In this document: one piece after another, positions 18,799 to 26,816 of the stretch | Position numbering within the stretch: the stretch's first letter is position 1 | Layout of the letters: each line of letters begins with the position of its first letter | Assembly (NCBI GenBank): GCA_947497945.1 | Contig: CANMIP010000006.1 | Span: 124,001-188,000 of the forward strand | DNA length: 64,000 nt | DNA from: an uncultured Tropicimonas sp. | GTDB taxonomy: Bacteria; Pseudomonadota; Alphaproteobacteria; Rhodobacterales; Rhodobacteraceae | Direction of reading: 5' to 3' | The notes under the pieces: generated by a model | Told to the model about the DNA's origin: nothing | Database searches by the model: none | The model's input: only the letters and a program-made list of their open reading frames with translations | Made by a program: the position numbers and the translations under genes

Positions 18799-19086
18799 AT
18801 GCCCCTCAACGCCATAGCCGATATCATCCGCACGGGTCTCTCCCGAAGCGATTTCACCGAGAGCCTGAAGTTCGATTGCGGCGCGGCCGGTGTGATAACG
18901 CTCGATGATGGACAGGTCTCGCTCGAAGATCTTCCCGCCGCCTGCACCCTGAAAATGAGCGTCGAAAACCTCGAAAAGCTGGTCAAGGGCAAGCTGAACC
19001 CGATGACGGCCGTGATGATGGGCAAGATCAAGGTTGGGGGCGATCCTGCCATCGCCATGAAGCTCGGCAAATTGCTGAAAGGCTGA
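18799..19086 (+). CDS. SCP2 sterol-binding domain protein
   Basis: A 95-residue single-domain protein. The SCP2 pattern is clear: L-K-F-D-C-G-A-A-G-V-I-T-L-D-D-G, A-A-C-T-L-K-M-S-V-E-N-L-E-K-L-V-K-G-K-L-N-P and a late G-K-I-K-V-G-G-D-P-A-I-A-M-K-L. SCP2 folds form a hydrophobic tunnel for lipids; bacterial stand-alone forms probably bind acyl chains, with no defined role. A GGAGAG precedes the ATG at 18799; the frame stays open upstream, but that part looks non-coding. It is convergent with the sulfotransferase-like gene (12-base gap). Confidence 0.85.
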   Translation: MPLNAIADIIRTGLSRSDFTESLKFDCGAAGVITLDDGQVSLEDLPAACTLKMSVENLEKLVKGKLNPMTAVMMGKIKVGGDPAIAMKLGKLLKG

Positions 19087-19098
19087 CCCTCGGCCTGA

Positions 19099-19821
19099 TT
19101 ACTCCGGCTTCAGCGCAAGCGCGGCCAGCCGCGCGTAATGCGGCATGGCGCCATCCAGAACGGTCTGAAGGGCTGCGGGGACCTCCGGCAACGGCCCCTC
19201 GCGCCCGGCGAAACCGGTACTGCTCCAGACCGCGCCATACCAGTGCGGCGCCCAGACCCCGTCGCATGCCTTCCCGCCTGCGGGCCAGGACAGCATGGCG
19301 GGGTCGAATGCCAACCCGATCTCGGCGCAGAGCGCGCGCAGCATCCCTTCCGGATCCTCGCGAATATCATGACTGTCGACAATCACGGCCTTGCCACGGG
19401 CGCTTTCGATATGGTCGAACAGCTCCGCCTGCTGCCAGAATCCGATATCGTCCAGCGTCGGGTTCTCCCGTTTAGCCGCATAGCTCGCAATCACCCGGGC
19501 CGGGTGCCGGAGCAGGAACAGGTTGACCATGTCGTCCATCCAGGCCCAGGGCATGCCGGTAAAGACGTGATGCGTCATGTGTTTCTGGTAGAAATGCGCT
19601 TTGCCGCCCGGAACAGGGCCGGTGAGCGCCGCTGCAACCGCGTCAGGATCCTGCGGCTGCGCCGCGAGGATCTCCGCCCGCATCGGGTGCTCCAGCCCGG
19701 TGGCGGCGAGGTAGCTCGCGTAAAACGGCTCGTCCACGGCCGCGAAATCCCTGCGGTTGGCAAAGGCATACATCATCGCTGTCGAAAGGTTCCGCGGTCC
19801 TGACCACATGGCTATCCGCAT
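19099..19821 (-). CDS. Sulfotransferase-like protein
   Basis: A 240-residue P-loop protein. It starts with M-W-S-G-P-R-N-L-S-T-A-M-M-Y, a 5'-phosphosulfate-binding-like loop, and has the 3'-phosphate motif region L-L-R-H-P-A-R-V-I-A-S-Y near residue 105. These are the two PAPS-binding elements of sulfotransferase-fold proteins. A true PAPS-dependent reaction is not proven for this bacterial branch. Its ATG shares a base with the stop of a 43-codon upstream ORF (TGATG). Confidence 0.7.
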   Translation of the reverse strand: MRIAMWSGPRNLSTAMMYAFANRRDFAAVDEPFYASYLAATGLEHPMRAEILAAQPQDPDAVAAALTGPVPGGKAHFYQKHMTHHVFTGMPWAWMDDMVNLFLLRHPARVIASYAAKRENPTLDDIGFWQQAELFDHIESARGKAVIVDSHDIREDPEGMLRALCAEIGLAFDPAMLSWPAGGKACDGVWAPHWYGAVWSSTGFAGREGPLPEVPAALQTVLDGAMPHYARLAALALKPE

Positions 19822-19952
19822 CAGAAACGCTCCCTTGCCACAGGCTCGGCGCCCGGCTCGCGCGCCCTTCCACGGTCGTGCCGGGACGGACGGATGTCGG
19901 CATGCGGGACGGCCGCCGGGGGCAGGTCGGTCGGATCAATTGTCTGGCTCAT
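19821..19952 (-). CDS. Possible small ORF coupled to the sulfotransferase-like gene
   Basis: 43 codons, M-S-Q-T-I-D-P-T-D-L-P-P-A-A-V ending in E-P-V-A-R-E-R-F. The stop overlaps the next ATG as TGATG, a usual arrangement for translational coupling. The product is polar, Pro/Arg-rich, without a recognisable domain, and no strong ribosome site is visible. It could instead be a translated leader or a chance ORF. Confidence 0.35.
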   Translation of the reverse strand: MSQTIDPTDLPPAAVPHADIRPSRHDRGRAREPGAEPVARERF

Positions 19953-20087
19953 GACCGGGACGCTAGTCGTCCGCGGCAGCAAGGAAAAGACTGAAACAGG
20001 TTTCAACCCCGCGTGAGCTCACATGTGCTTGTGTTGCAGGTGATGTCACAGGCTGCGATGGAGGCAGGGCAAGGAAAGGAGACTGAC

Positions 20088-20249
20088 ATGCAGACGATTG
20101 CGTCCAACGTGAAACCGACCCTCCTGGCGCTGGCCATTGCCGTTGGCCTCGTCGTCCAGTGTGACCCCGCCGGCGCGAAGGCACCGGGCTGCACCGAGCC
20201 CGCCGCTGATTGTGTCGTGCAGGCCGGGTTCGGGCGCAACGCGCACTGA
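20088..20249 (+). CDS. Small exported protein of unknown function
   Basis: 53 residues starting at an ATG with a strong AAAGGAGA ribosome site 5-6 bases upstream. N-terminal M-Q-T-I-A-S-N-V-K-P-T is followed by a hydrophobic core L-L-A-L-A-I-A-V-G-L-V-V and a likely cleavage site near A-G-A-K. The mature part is about 25 residues with two Cys (G-C-T-E and D-C-V-V) that could form a disulphide. No family is recognised. The stop lies 8 bases from the convergent fruK stop. Confidence 0.55.
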   Translation: MQTIASNVKPTLLALAIAVGLVVQCDPAGAKAPGCTEPAADCVVQAGFGRNAH

Positions 20250-20257
20250 GCGCCGCG

Positions 20258-21214
20258 TCAGCCGATCTTCAGCTCGGTGACCTCGACCAGCTCGGCGAAG
20301 GCTTCGATATCTTCCGTCGGCAGCATGTTCGGACCAAGCTCGCCCAGGGCGCCGAGAGAGAAGGCCGTGGAAAGCCGCGCGATTTCGGGCAGGGAAAGAC
20401 CCGACAACAACCCATGTGTGATGCCTGCGACCATCGCATCGCCGGCGCCGACCGTGGAGACGATCCGCGCCTTGGGCGGCACGGCCAGGACGGCGGCCTC
20501 CGAGGTCACGAAAAGCGCTCCCCGGTCGCGCATCGAGACGACAGACAGTTCGATCTCGCCATCGGCCAGCGCCCGCGCGGCGGTGACGATCTCTTCCAGC
20601 GTGCTCAGCGATGAGCCAACAACCTCTTGCAACTCATCGATATTCGGCTTGACCACATGGGGACGCGCAGCGAGGGCGCGGTCGAAGGGGATGCCGCTGG
20701 TATCGAGCACGACTTTGCAGCCCTTCGCTTTCAACTGCTCGACCATCTGCCGGTAGGTATCGGTCTGCACGCCCGTCGGCAGGCTGCCGGACAGGACGAA
20801 CCAGGAGACGCCTTCATCGGCCAGGGCAAGGACCGTCTCCATCACGGCTGCGACGCTCTCGGCATCGGCTGTGATCCCGGGAAAGTTGATCTCGGTGATC
20901 AATTCGCGAATCCGGTCGACAAGCTTGACATTGACCCGTGTCGTGCCGGGCACCTTGACGAAACGGTCGGTGATGCCCTTCTCGGCGAAGAGATCCTCGA
21001 ACGGTTCGAGATTGGCGCGCCCGAGCAGCCCTGTCGCAACAACAGGATAGCCATATGCGGCGAGGAAGGAGGCGACATTCACCCCCTTGCCGCCGGCATC
21101 GGCATGTTCGGAGGTGACGCGGTTGACCCGGCCGGCATGGAAATTGGTTGCCTGGGCGGTCTGGTCCAGCGCCGGGTTCAGCGTGACGGTGGCAATTCGC
21201 GCAAGGTTCGCCAT
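20258..21214 (-). CDS. fruK: 1-phosphofructokinase family kinase
   Basis: A 318-residue PfkB-family sugar kinase. N-terminal T-V-T-L-N-P-A-L-D and A-G-G-K-G-V-N-V-A are signatures of the FruK/LacC/PfkB subgroup, and the catalytic loop is G-A-G-D-A-M-V-A-G. It phosphorylates fructose 1-phosphate to fructose 1,6-bisphosphate if it is true FruK; 6-phosphofructokinase or tagatose kinase activity in the same subgroup is possible. The usual partners fruA and fruB (PTS) are absent, which weakens the FruK assignment. Confidence 0.75.
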   Translation of the reverse strand: MANLARIATVTLNPALDQTAQATNFHAGRVNRVTSEHADAGGKGVNVASFLAAYGYPVVATGLLGRANLEPFEDLFAEKGITDRFVKVPGTTRVNVKLVDRIRELITEINFPGITADAESVAAVMETVLALADEGVSWFVLSGSLPTGVQTDTYRQMVEQLKAKGCKVVLDTSGIPFDRALAARPHVVKPNIDELQEVVGSSLSTLEEIVTAARALADGEIELSVVSMRDRGALFVTSEAAVLAVPPKARIVSTVGAGDAMVAGITHGLLSGLSLPEIARLSTAFSLGALGELGPNMLPTEDIEAFAELVEVTELKIG

Positions 21215-21757
21215 GGATCTGTCTCCTGTTCAGAGCCGAGCTTGCATGGGCGCGTAGTGAGCCAAGCCCGTGCAGGTTGCAAGCGCCATAGCGTCGCTGG
21301 GGGCGTCGGAGGCGCGCGGAGAGGGGCGGGCTGGCGGGGCTTTGCTGCGGAGGGAGAGGGTCTTCGCGGTGGATGCCAAGAAGGGCAACGGGAGCCGGGC
21401 CAGCGCCTGCCCGTGGGGTGGCGCTGCGACATTGGTACGGAGCACTTTATCCCGCAGGATCCGAGAGACCTCGGACCGTTGCGCTTGCCGCACCAAAGCA
21501 CCAGCCCGCCGGAACGGGCAGGCGCTGGCCCGGCGCCGTTGGCTTGGCTCCGGGCCGGGATCTCTCCGCCGTAACCGTCCGCCTTCTGTTCTCGCTGGTC
21601 TGCACACTTCCTGCCCTGCCGCCCCCTTGAGCGCGCCCGCCCTCCCTTTCCCAGCCATGCAGCGCGCGAAATCGCGCATTGCCCGGCCTGCGGCGCTCTT
21701 TCCGTTTCAATCGAGCGCTAACAGCACTAGGAAAGCGGCAACATAGGAGACCTCCCG
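21215..21757. other. 543-base intergenic region with inverted repeats
   Basis: No reading frame here looks like a real protein. The region contains a 21-bp perfect inverted repeat (listed separately) with a smaller CCGAG/CTCGG hairpin inside its spacer. The last 15 bases hold the ribosome site (AGGAGA) of gpmI. GC is high and promoters are not obvious. Confidence 0.55.
21394..21534. repeat. 21-bp inverted repeat with 99-base spacer
   Basis: 21394-21414 and 21514-21534 are exact reverse complements (arm starts GCCGGGCCAGCG). The spacer includes CCGAG-AGAC-CTCGG. The structure could fold as a long stem with an inner hairpin, either a structured RNA, a REP/BIME-like element or a remnant of a mobile element. 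Confidence 0.7.
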
Positions 21758-23287
21758 ATGAGCATTCCCAAACCTGTCGTTCTGTGCATCCTCGATGGCT
21801 GGGGCATTGGCACCAAAGCCCCGGAAGTCGAGGGCAACTCGCCCGTCCTCGCCAACACCCCCACCTTCGACAAGATGATGGCGACCTGCCCGACCGCGAC
21901 GCTGATTACCTTCGGCAATGATGTCGGCCTGCCGACCGGACAGATGGGCAACTCGGAAGTCGGCCATACCAATATCGGCGCGGGCCGTGTCGTCGCCATG
22001 GATCTCGGCCAGATTGACCTCTCCATCGAGGACGGCTCCTTCCCGAAGAAGGAAGCGCTGCAAGGCTTCATCGCCAAGCTGAAAGAGACCGGCGGCACCG
22101 CCCATCTCTCCGGCCTTGTCTCGCCGGGCGGCGTGCATTCGCACCAGGACCATATTGTCGAAGCGGCCCGCGTGATCGCCGAAGCCGGCGTGCCGGTACA
22201 GATCATCGCCCTGACCGATGGCCGTGACGTGGCGCCGAAATCGGGCGCCGGACAGGTTGCCAAGTTCGAAGCCGACCTGCCGGAGGGCGCGAAGGTTGGC
22301 GGCGTTGTTGGCCGCTACTGGGCCATGGACCGCGACAATCGCTGGGAGCGGGTGCAAAAGGGCTTCGATCTCTTCACCGCCGGCAAGGCCGAGTTCGACG
22401 CCGAGACGGGCGCTGCCGCCTGCGAGGCCGCTTATGAGCGCGGCGAGACGGACGAGTTCATCGGCGCCACCAAGGTCGCCGGTTATGTCCAGCCCAAGGA
22501 TGGCGACGGCCTGCTGTTCCTCAACTTCCGCGCCGACCGCGCCCGCGAGATCCTTGCAGCCCTGGCCGCTCCGGACTTCGCCGAGTTCGACGCCTCCGCG
22601 CGCCCGAACTGGGGTGCTGTCTGCGGCATCGTCGAGTATTCGGACCTGCATAACGAGTACATGGACGTGATCTTCCCCTCGCAGGAGATCATCAACACGC
22701 TGGGCGAATGGGTCTCCAAGCAGGGCAAGACGCAGTTCCGCCTCGCAGAAACCGAGAAATACCCGCATGTGACCTTCTTCCTCAATGGCGGCGTCGAGCA
22801 GCCTTACGAGGGCGAGGAGCGCTTCATGCCGAAATCGCCGAAGGTCGCGACCTATGACCTTCAGCCGGAAATGTCGGCCCCCGAGGTGACGGCGAAATTC
22901 GTCGAGGCCATCGAAACCGGCTACGACATGATCGTGACCAATTATGCCAACCCGGACATGGTCGGCCATACCGGCTCGCTGCCTGCTGCCAAAGCCGCTT
23001 GCGAGGCTGTGGATGCCGGTCTCGGCGCGGTCACGGAAGCGCTGGAGAAGGTTGGCGGTTCGATGATCGTCATCGCGGATCACGGCAATTGCGAGACGAT
23101 GTTCGCCGAGGATGGTGGACCGCACACCGCCCACACGACCAACCTCGTCCCGGTGATCCTTTTCAACGGCCCCGACGGCGCGAAGCTGCATGATGGTCGG
23201 CTCGCCGATGTTGCGCCGTCGATCCTCGAGCTGATGGGGCTCGAGCAGCCCGCCGAGATGACCGGCGTGAGCCTGATCGACAAATGA
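21758..23287 (+). CDS. gpmI: 2,3-bisphosphoglycerate-independent phosphoglycerate mutase
   Basis: A 509-residue alkaline-phosphatase-fold enzyme interconverting 3- and 2-phosphoglycerate. The metal-site D-G-W-G is at residues 13-16 and the nucleophile Ser is S66 in M-G-N-S-E-V-G-H. Other metal motifs are F-R-A-D-R, V-G-H-T-G and A-D-H-G-N-C-E. The ATG at 21758 has AGGAGA upstream. Its TGA overlaps the ATG of the envC-like gene (ATGA), so gpmI-envC-ctpA form one unit, as in many alphaproteobacteria. Confidence 0.97.
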   Translation: MSIPKPVVLCILDGWGIGTKAPEVEGNSPVLANTPTFDKMMATCPTATLITFGNDVGLPTGQMGNSEVGHTNIGAGRVVAMDLGQIDLSIEDGSFPKKEALQGFIAKLKETGGTAHLSGLVSPGGVHSHQDHIVEAARVIAEAGVPVQIIALTDGRDVAPKSGAGQVAKFEADLPEGAKVGGVVGRYWAMDRDNRWERVQKGFDLFTAGKAEFDAETGAAACEAAYERGETDEFIGATKVAGYVQPKDGDGLLFLNFRADRAREILAALAAPDFAEFDASARPNWGAVCGIVEYSDLHNEYMDVIFPSQEIINTLGEWVSKQGKTQFRLAETEKYPHVTFFLNGGVEQPYEGEERFMPKSPKVATYDLQPEMSAPEVTAKFVEAIETGYDMIVTNYANPDMVGHTGSLPAAKAACEAVDAGLGAVTEALEKVGGSMIVIADHGNCETMFAEDGGPHTAHTTNLVPVILFNGPDGAKLHDGRLADVAPSILELMGLEQPAEMTGVSLIDK

Positions 23288-24405
23288 TACGAGCCTGTCT
23301 GCTTGCCGCATCGCTGTTGATCCCCGGCGCGGCAAGCGCCCAGACAGACCCGTCCGAAATGGCCGAGCGGGCGGTCTCCCAATTGGAGGAGGCTGCCCGT
23401 TCGCTTGAGGAGGCCAATGGCGCACGCAACCGGGTCCGCGCGCTGACCTCGACTGTCCAGGCCTATGAGGAGGCGCTCGCCGCGCTTCGGGCCGGTATGC
23501 GGCTTGCGGCACGGGAAGAACGGATTCTCTCGGCCGAGCTGGCCGCGCGGGACGAAGACGTTTCGCAACTGCTTGGCGCGCTGACCACGATGGGCCGCTC
23601 GCCGGCGCCGCTCCTGCTGCTGCACCCCGCCGGACCGCTGGGCACCGCGCGCTCCGGCATGATTGCCTCCGAGATTGCGCCCGAGCTGCAGGCCCGCGCC
23701 GATAGCTTGCGCGCGGAGCTTCGAACGCTCGCCACGCTGCGTGCCTTGCAGCAGAGCGCCGCAGACCAGATGCAGGACGGCATGCTCGGCGCGCAACAGG
23801 CCCGAACGGCGCTGTCGCAGGCCATGGCGGACCGCACGGACCTGCCGAAGCGCTACACCTCCGACCCCGAGCGCATGCGCCACCTCGTCGAGACGGCTGA
23901 TTCGCTGGGAGGCTTCGCCGCCGGGCTGGCCCAGCTTGGCCCCGGCATTGCGGATCTTGCCGGCTTCGCCGATCTCAAGGGGGAGCTGGCACTGCCGGTC
24001 GATTCCATCCTGCTGCGAGGTTTCCAGGAGCCCGACGCGGCCGGCATCAAACGCCCCGGCCTGCTGCTGGCCGCCCGTCCCGGTGCGCTGGTCACGGCCC
24101 CCGCCGAGGGCACGATCCGCTATGTCGGACCGCTGCTGGACTACGGAAATGTGATGATCCTGGAGCCGTCGGACGGCATTTTGCTGGTGCTTGCGGGGAT
24201 GGGACATGTCTATGGTGAGCCGGGCGAGGTCGTACAGGCCGGTGCCGCACTCGGGTTGATGGGCGAGGCCGCGACAGGCGAGTTTCTCGTCCCGGGGCAA
24301 GAGAGTGGTGGCGCCGGGCGCGATGAGACGCTTTATATAGAGCTGAGACAGGGCGAAGAGCCGGTGGATCCCGCCGCCTGGTTCGCCGTGACGGCAAGGG
24401 AATGA
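23284..24405 (+). CDS. envC: EnvC-type murein hydrolase activator (degenerate LytM domain)
   Basis: A 373-residue exported protein: signal peptide ending at A-S-A-Q (about residue 20), a long coiled coil with Glu/Ala/Arg-rich heptads to about residue 215, then a LytM/M23 domain (about 255-370). The catalytic zinc ligands are missing: R-P-G-L-L-L-A-A replaces the H-x-G-x-D block and the later H-x-H is absent. That fits EnvC, which does not cut peptidoglycan but activates amidases at the division site. The gene starts inside the gpmI stop (ATGA) and ctpA follows 7 bases later. Confidence 0.85.
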   Translation: MIRACLLAASLLIPGAASAQTDPSEMAERAVSQLEEAARSLEEANGARNRVRALTSTVQAYEEALAALRAGMRLAAREERILSAELAARDEDVSQLLGALTTMGRSPAPLLLLHPAGPLGTARSGMIASEIAPELQARADSLRAELRTLATLRALQQSAADQMQDGMLGAQQARTALSQAMADRTDLPKRYTSDPERMRHLVETADSLGGFAAGLAQLGPGIADLAGFADLKGELALPVDSILLRGFQEPDAAGIKRPGLLLAARPGALVTAPAEGTIRYVGPLLDYGNVMILEPSDGILLVLAGMGHVYGEPGEVVQAGAALGLMGEAATGEFLVPGQESGGAGRDETLYIELRQGEEPVDPAAWFAVTARE

Positions 24406-24412
24406 GGATCGG

Positions 24413-25750
24413 ATGAAGAAATTCGTGATGGCTGCGGTGGGTGGCATTCTGGCAGGCGGCGTGCTGACGACGCAGGTGGCCGGGCCGCTGATCGCGCAGG
24501 AGGCCGAGAAGAACAGCTCGATCTACGAGCAGCTGGACCTGTTCGGCGACATCTTCGAGCGCATCCGGGCGCAATATGTCGAGGAGGTCGATGAGAGCGA
24601 ACTGATCGAGGCGGCGATCAACGGCATGCTGATCTCGCTCGACCCGCATTCGAGCTATCTCTCGCCGGATGACGCCGATGATATGCGCGTGCAGACGCGC
24701 GGCTCCTTCGGCGGGCTCGGCATCGAGGTGACGCAGGAAGAGGGCTTCGTGAAGGTCGTCTCGCCGATCGACGACACCCCGGCCGACGAGGCGGGCATCG
24801 AGGCGGGCGATTTCATCACCCATGTCGATGGCGACAGTGTGCTCGGCCTGACGCTGGACGAGGCGGTGGACCTGATGCGCGGGCCGGTCGGCTCGGAGAT
24901 CGTCATCACCGTGCTGCGCGAGGACGTGGACGAGCCCTTCGACGTCACCATCATCCGCGACACGATCAAGCTCACCGCCGTGCGGACCCGCACCCAGGGC
25001 GACACGGTCGTGCTGCGGATCACCACCTTCAACGACCAGACCTTTCCCAATCTCGAGGACACGCTGAACGAGGCGGTCGAGGAGCTTGGCGGAATGGACA
25101 AGGTCAACGGCTTCGTCATCGACCTGCGCAACAACCCCGGCGGGCTGCTGACCCAGGCGATCAAGGTCTCGGACGGTTTCCTCGACAAGGGCGAGATCGT
25201 CTCCACCCGCGGCCGCAACCCGCAGGATGGCGACCGCTACAACGCCAGCGAGGGCGATCTCGCGATGGGCAAGCCGATCGTGGTGCTGATCAATGGCGGC
25301 TCCGCCTCGGCCTCCGAGATTGTCGCCGGTGCGCTGCAGGACCACCGCCGCGCCATCGTCATCGGCACCAAGAGCTTCGGCAAGGGTTCGGTGCAGACGG
25401 TCATGCCGCTCAAGGGCGACGGCGCAATGCGCCTGACAACGGCGCGCTACTACACGCCGTCGGGCCGCTCGATCCAGGCGCTCGGCGTCTCGCCGGACAT
25501 CATCGTCGAACAGCCGCGCCGCGACCCGAACGAAGAGACCGAGGAGGAGGAAGAGAACCGCTTCTCCCGCTCCGAGGCGGACCTGCGCGGACGGCTCGAC
25601 AATGACAGCCTGACCGAAGACGAGCGCCGTCAGATCGAGGAAGAGCGCCAGAAGGCCGAAGATGCCGCAGCACTGCGCGAGGAGGATTACCAGCTCGCCT
25701 ATGCAATCGATATCCTGAGGGGCCTGTCGGCTCTGGAGCCGTCGAAGTAA
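24413..25750 (+). CDS. ctpA: S41-family C-terminal processing peptidase
   Basis: A 445-residue periplasmic serine peptidase. An uncleaved or cleaved signal segment (M-K-K-F-V-M-A-A-V-G-G-I-L) is followed by a PDZ domain (about 95-180) and the S41 core. The catalytic Ser lies in G-G-S-A-S-A-S-E near residues 297-301 and the general-base Lys is K324 in S-F-G-K-G-S-V-Q-T. A charged Glu/Arg-rich tail follows. Ctp proteases trim the C-termini of exported proteins, including cell-wall hydrolases, which fits the envC neighbour. Last gene before a strong terminator. Confidence 0.93.
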   Translation: MKKFVMAAVGGILAGGVLTTQVAGPLIAQEAEKNSSIYEQLDLFGDIFERIRAQYVEEVDESELIEAAINGMLISLDPHSSYLSPDDADDMRVQTRGSFGGLGIEVTQEEGFVKVVSPIDDTPADEAGIEAGDFITHVDGDSVLGLTLDEAVDLMRGPVGSEIVITVLREDVDEPFDVTIIRDTIKLTAVRTRTQGDTVVLRITTFNDQTFPNLEDTLNEAVEELGGMDKVNGFVIDLRNNPGGLLTQAIKVSDGFLDKGEIVSTRGRNPQDGDRYNASEGDLAMGKPIVVLINGGSASASEIVAGALQDHRRAIVIGTKSFGKGSVQTVMPLKGDGAMRLTTARYYTPSGRSIQALGVSPDIIVEQPRRDPNEETEEEEENRFSRSEADLRGRLDNDSLTEDERRQIEEERQKAEDAAALREEDYQLAYAIDILRGLSALEPSK

Positions 25751-25770
25751 CAGCTCACATGCGTTCGAAG

Positions 25771-25806
25771 AAACGGGCGGCGTCCTTGCGCCGCCCGTTT
25801 TCGTTT
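25771..25806. terminator. Bidirectional intrinsic terminator
   Basis: A perfect 12-bp stem AAACGGGCGGCG / CGCCGCCCGTTT with a TCCTTG loop, then TTCGTTTTCC. It begins 20 bases after the ctpA stop. Read from the other strand it can also stop transcripts from the binding-protein gene. Confidence 0.85.
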
Positions 25807-25846
25807 TCCGGGACAGGCGCTCGGTCGCGGCCCCCAGGTGTCAGTG

Positions 25847-26812
25847 TCAGGGGCGGAGCCAGGCGGCAATCCGATCGGGATGGGCCGCAATCCAGGCGCT
25901 GATGGCGTCCGGGATCGACTGCGCGTCGACCTGAACCGCATAGGACAGCTGTGAGATGTCCTCGGCCTCCATGTCGATCCGTGTCAGGAAGCGGGCCACG
26001 CGCGGGAAATCCTCCTCCAGACGCAGCGAATAGGCGATGCGAATGGATGTGACAGGATCGCGCGTTGCGACACGGGAGGATTCGAACCAATCGCTCTCCT
26101 CGTCCGGTGTCACGACATGATAGTCCGACGGGTCATAGGCGGGCTCTTCCAGCATGGTCAGCGCATAGCGGATCTGCTGGTAATTGGGCGTGTAGCAATA
26201 GAAGACCGCGGCCGCGCCGCTTGAAAGATGCGCATCGAGCCGGGCGAGGAAATCCGGCTCGGGGTCGGTCTTCTGCTCGAGGCTCTCCATCAGGCCATAA
26301 TCGCGCATCTTGACCTTGTGGATATTGGTCGAAGCCCAGCCCTCGGCGCCGATCCAGATGTCGTTGCTTCCATTGCCATCCATGTCGAGCAGGCCCCGCA
26401 GGCGCGGCGCCGCGAGATCGCCGATGCTTCGGATGCCATGTGCCCGGGCAAACACGGTCGGCAGGCAAAAGCCGCTCCGGCCTTCATAGCTGTTAGGCGA
26501 GAGCGCAACACTGCCCTTCTGGCCGACATAGAGCTCGACGAGGTATCTCTGATTGGGACTCCAGACATCCGGGTGAATGTCGATCTCGCCCTTTCCCTTG
26601 TCCATCGCCGCGAAGATGCCCGCATTGGTGCGTGGCGTGTAGCCGACCGGATGGCCAAGCTCGCCGGAGATAATCTGGCCGATGAGATTGGCCATGATGC
26701 GGGCACCGAGCCAGTCGGGCTCGCCAACCATGACCCGTTCCGTTGCGCCGGCAAGCCCCGCCGGGAAGATCAGTGCACAGGCGAGGAGCAGGGTCTGCAG
26801 GCGCATTCGCAT
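25847..26812 (-). CDS. OpuAC-family (glycine betaine/choline-type) substrate-binding protein
   Basis: About 321 residues. Signal peptide M-R-M-R-L-Q-T-L-L-L-A-C-A-L ends near A-G-A-T. The body has the OpuAC pattern: V-G-E-P-D-W-L-G-A-R-I, I-D-I-H-P-D-V-W-S-P-N-Q and aromatic residues (Y-C-Y-T-P-N-Y) that could cage a quaternary amine, which points to betaine, choline or proline-betaine. No permease or ATPase gene is nearby. It begins 4 bases after the stop of a hybrid histidine kinase, so it is probably a sensory accessory rather than, or in addition to, an uptake component. A second ATG at 26806 is an alternative start. Confidence 0.8.
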   Translation of the reverse strand: MRMRLQTLLLACALIFPAGLAGATERVMVGEPDWLGARIMANLIGQIISGELGHPVGYTPRTNAGIFAAMDKGKGEIDIHPDVWSPNQRYLVELYVGQKGSVALSPNSYEGRSGFCLPTVFARAHGIRSIGDLAAPRLRGLLDMDGNGSNDIWIGAEGWASTNIHKVKMRDYGLMESLEQKTDPEPDFLARLDAHLSSGAAAVFYCYTPNYQQIRYALTMLEEPAYDPSDYHVVTPDEESDWFESSRVATRDPVTSIRIAYSLRLEEDFPRVARFLTRIDMEAEDISQLSYAVQVDAQSIPDAISAWIAAHPDRIAAWLRP

Positions 26813-26816
26813 TATG

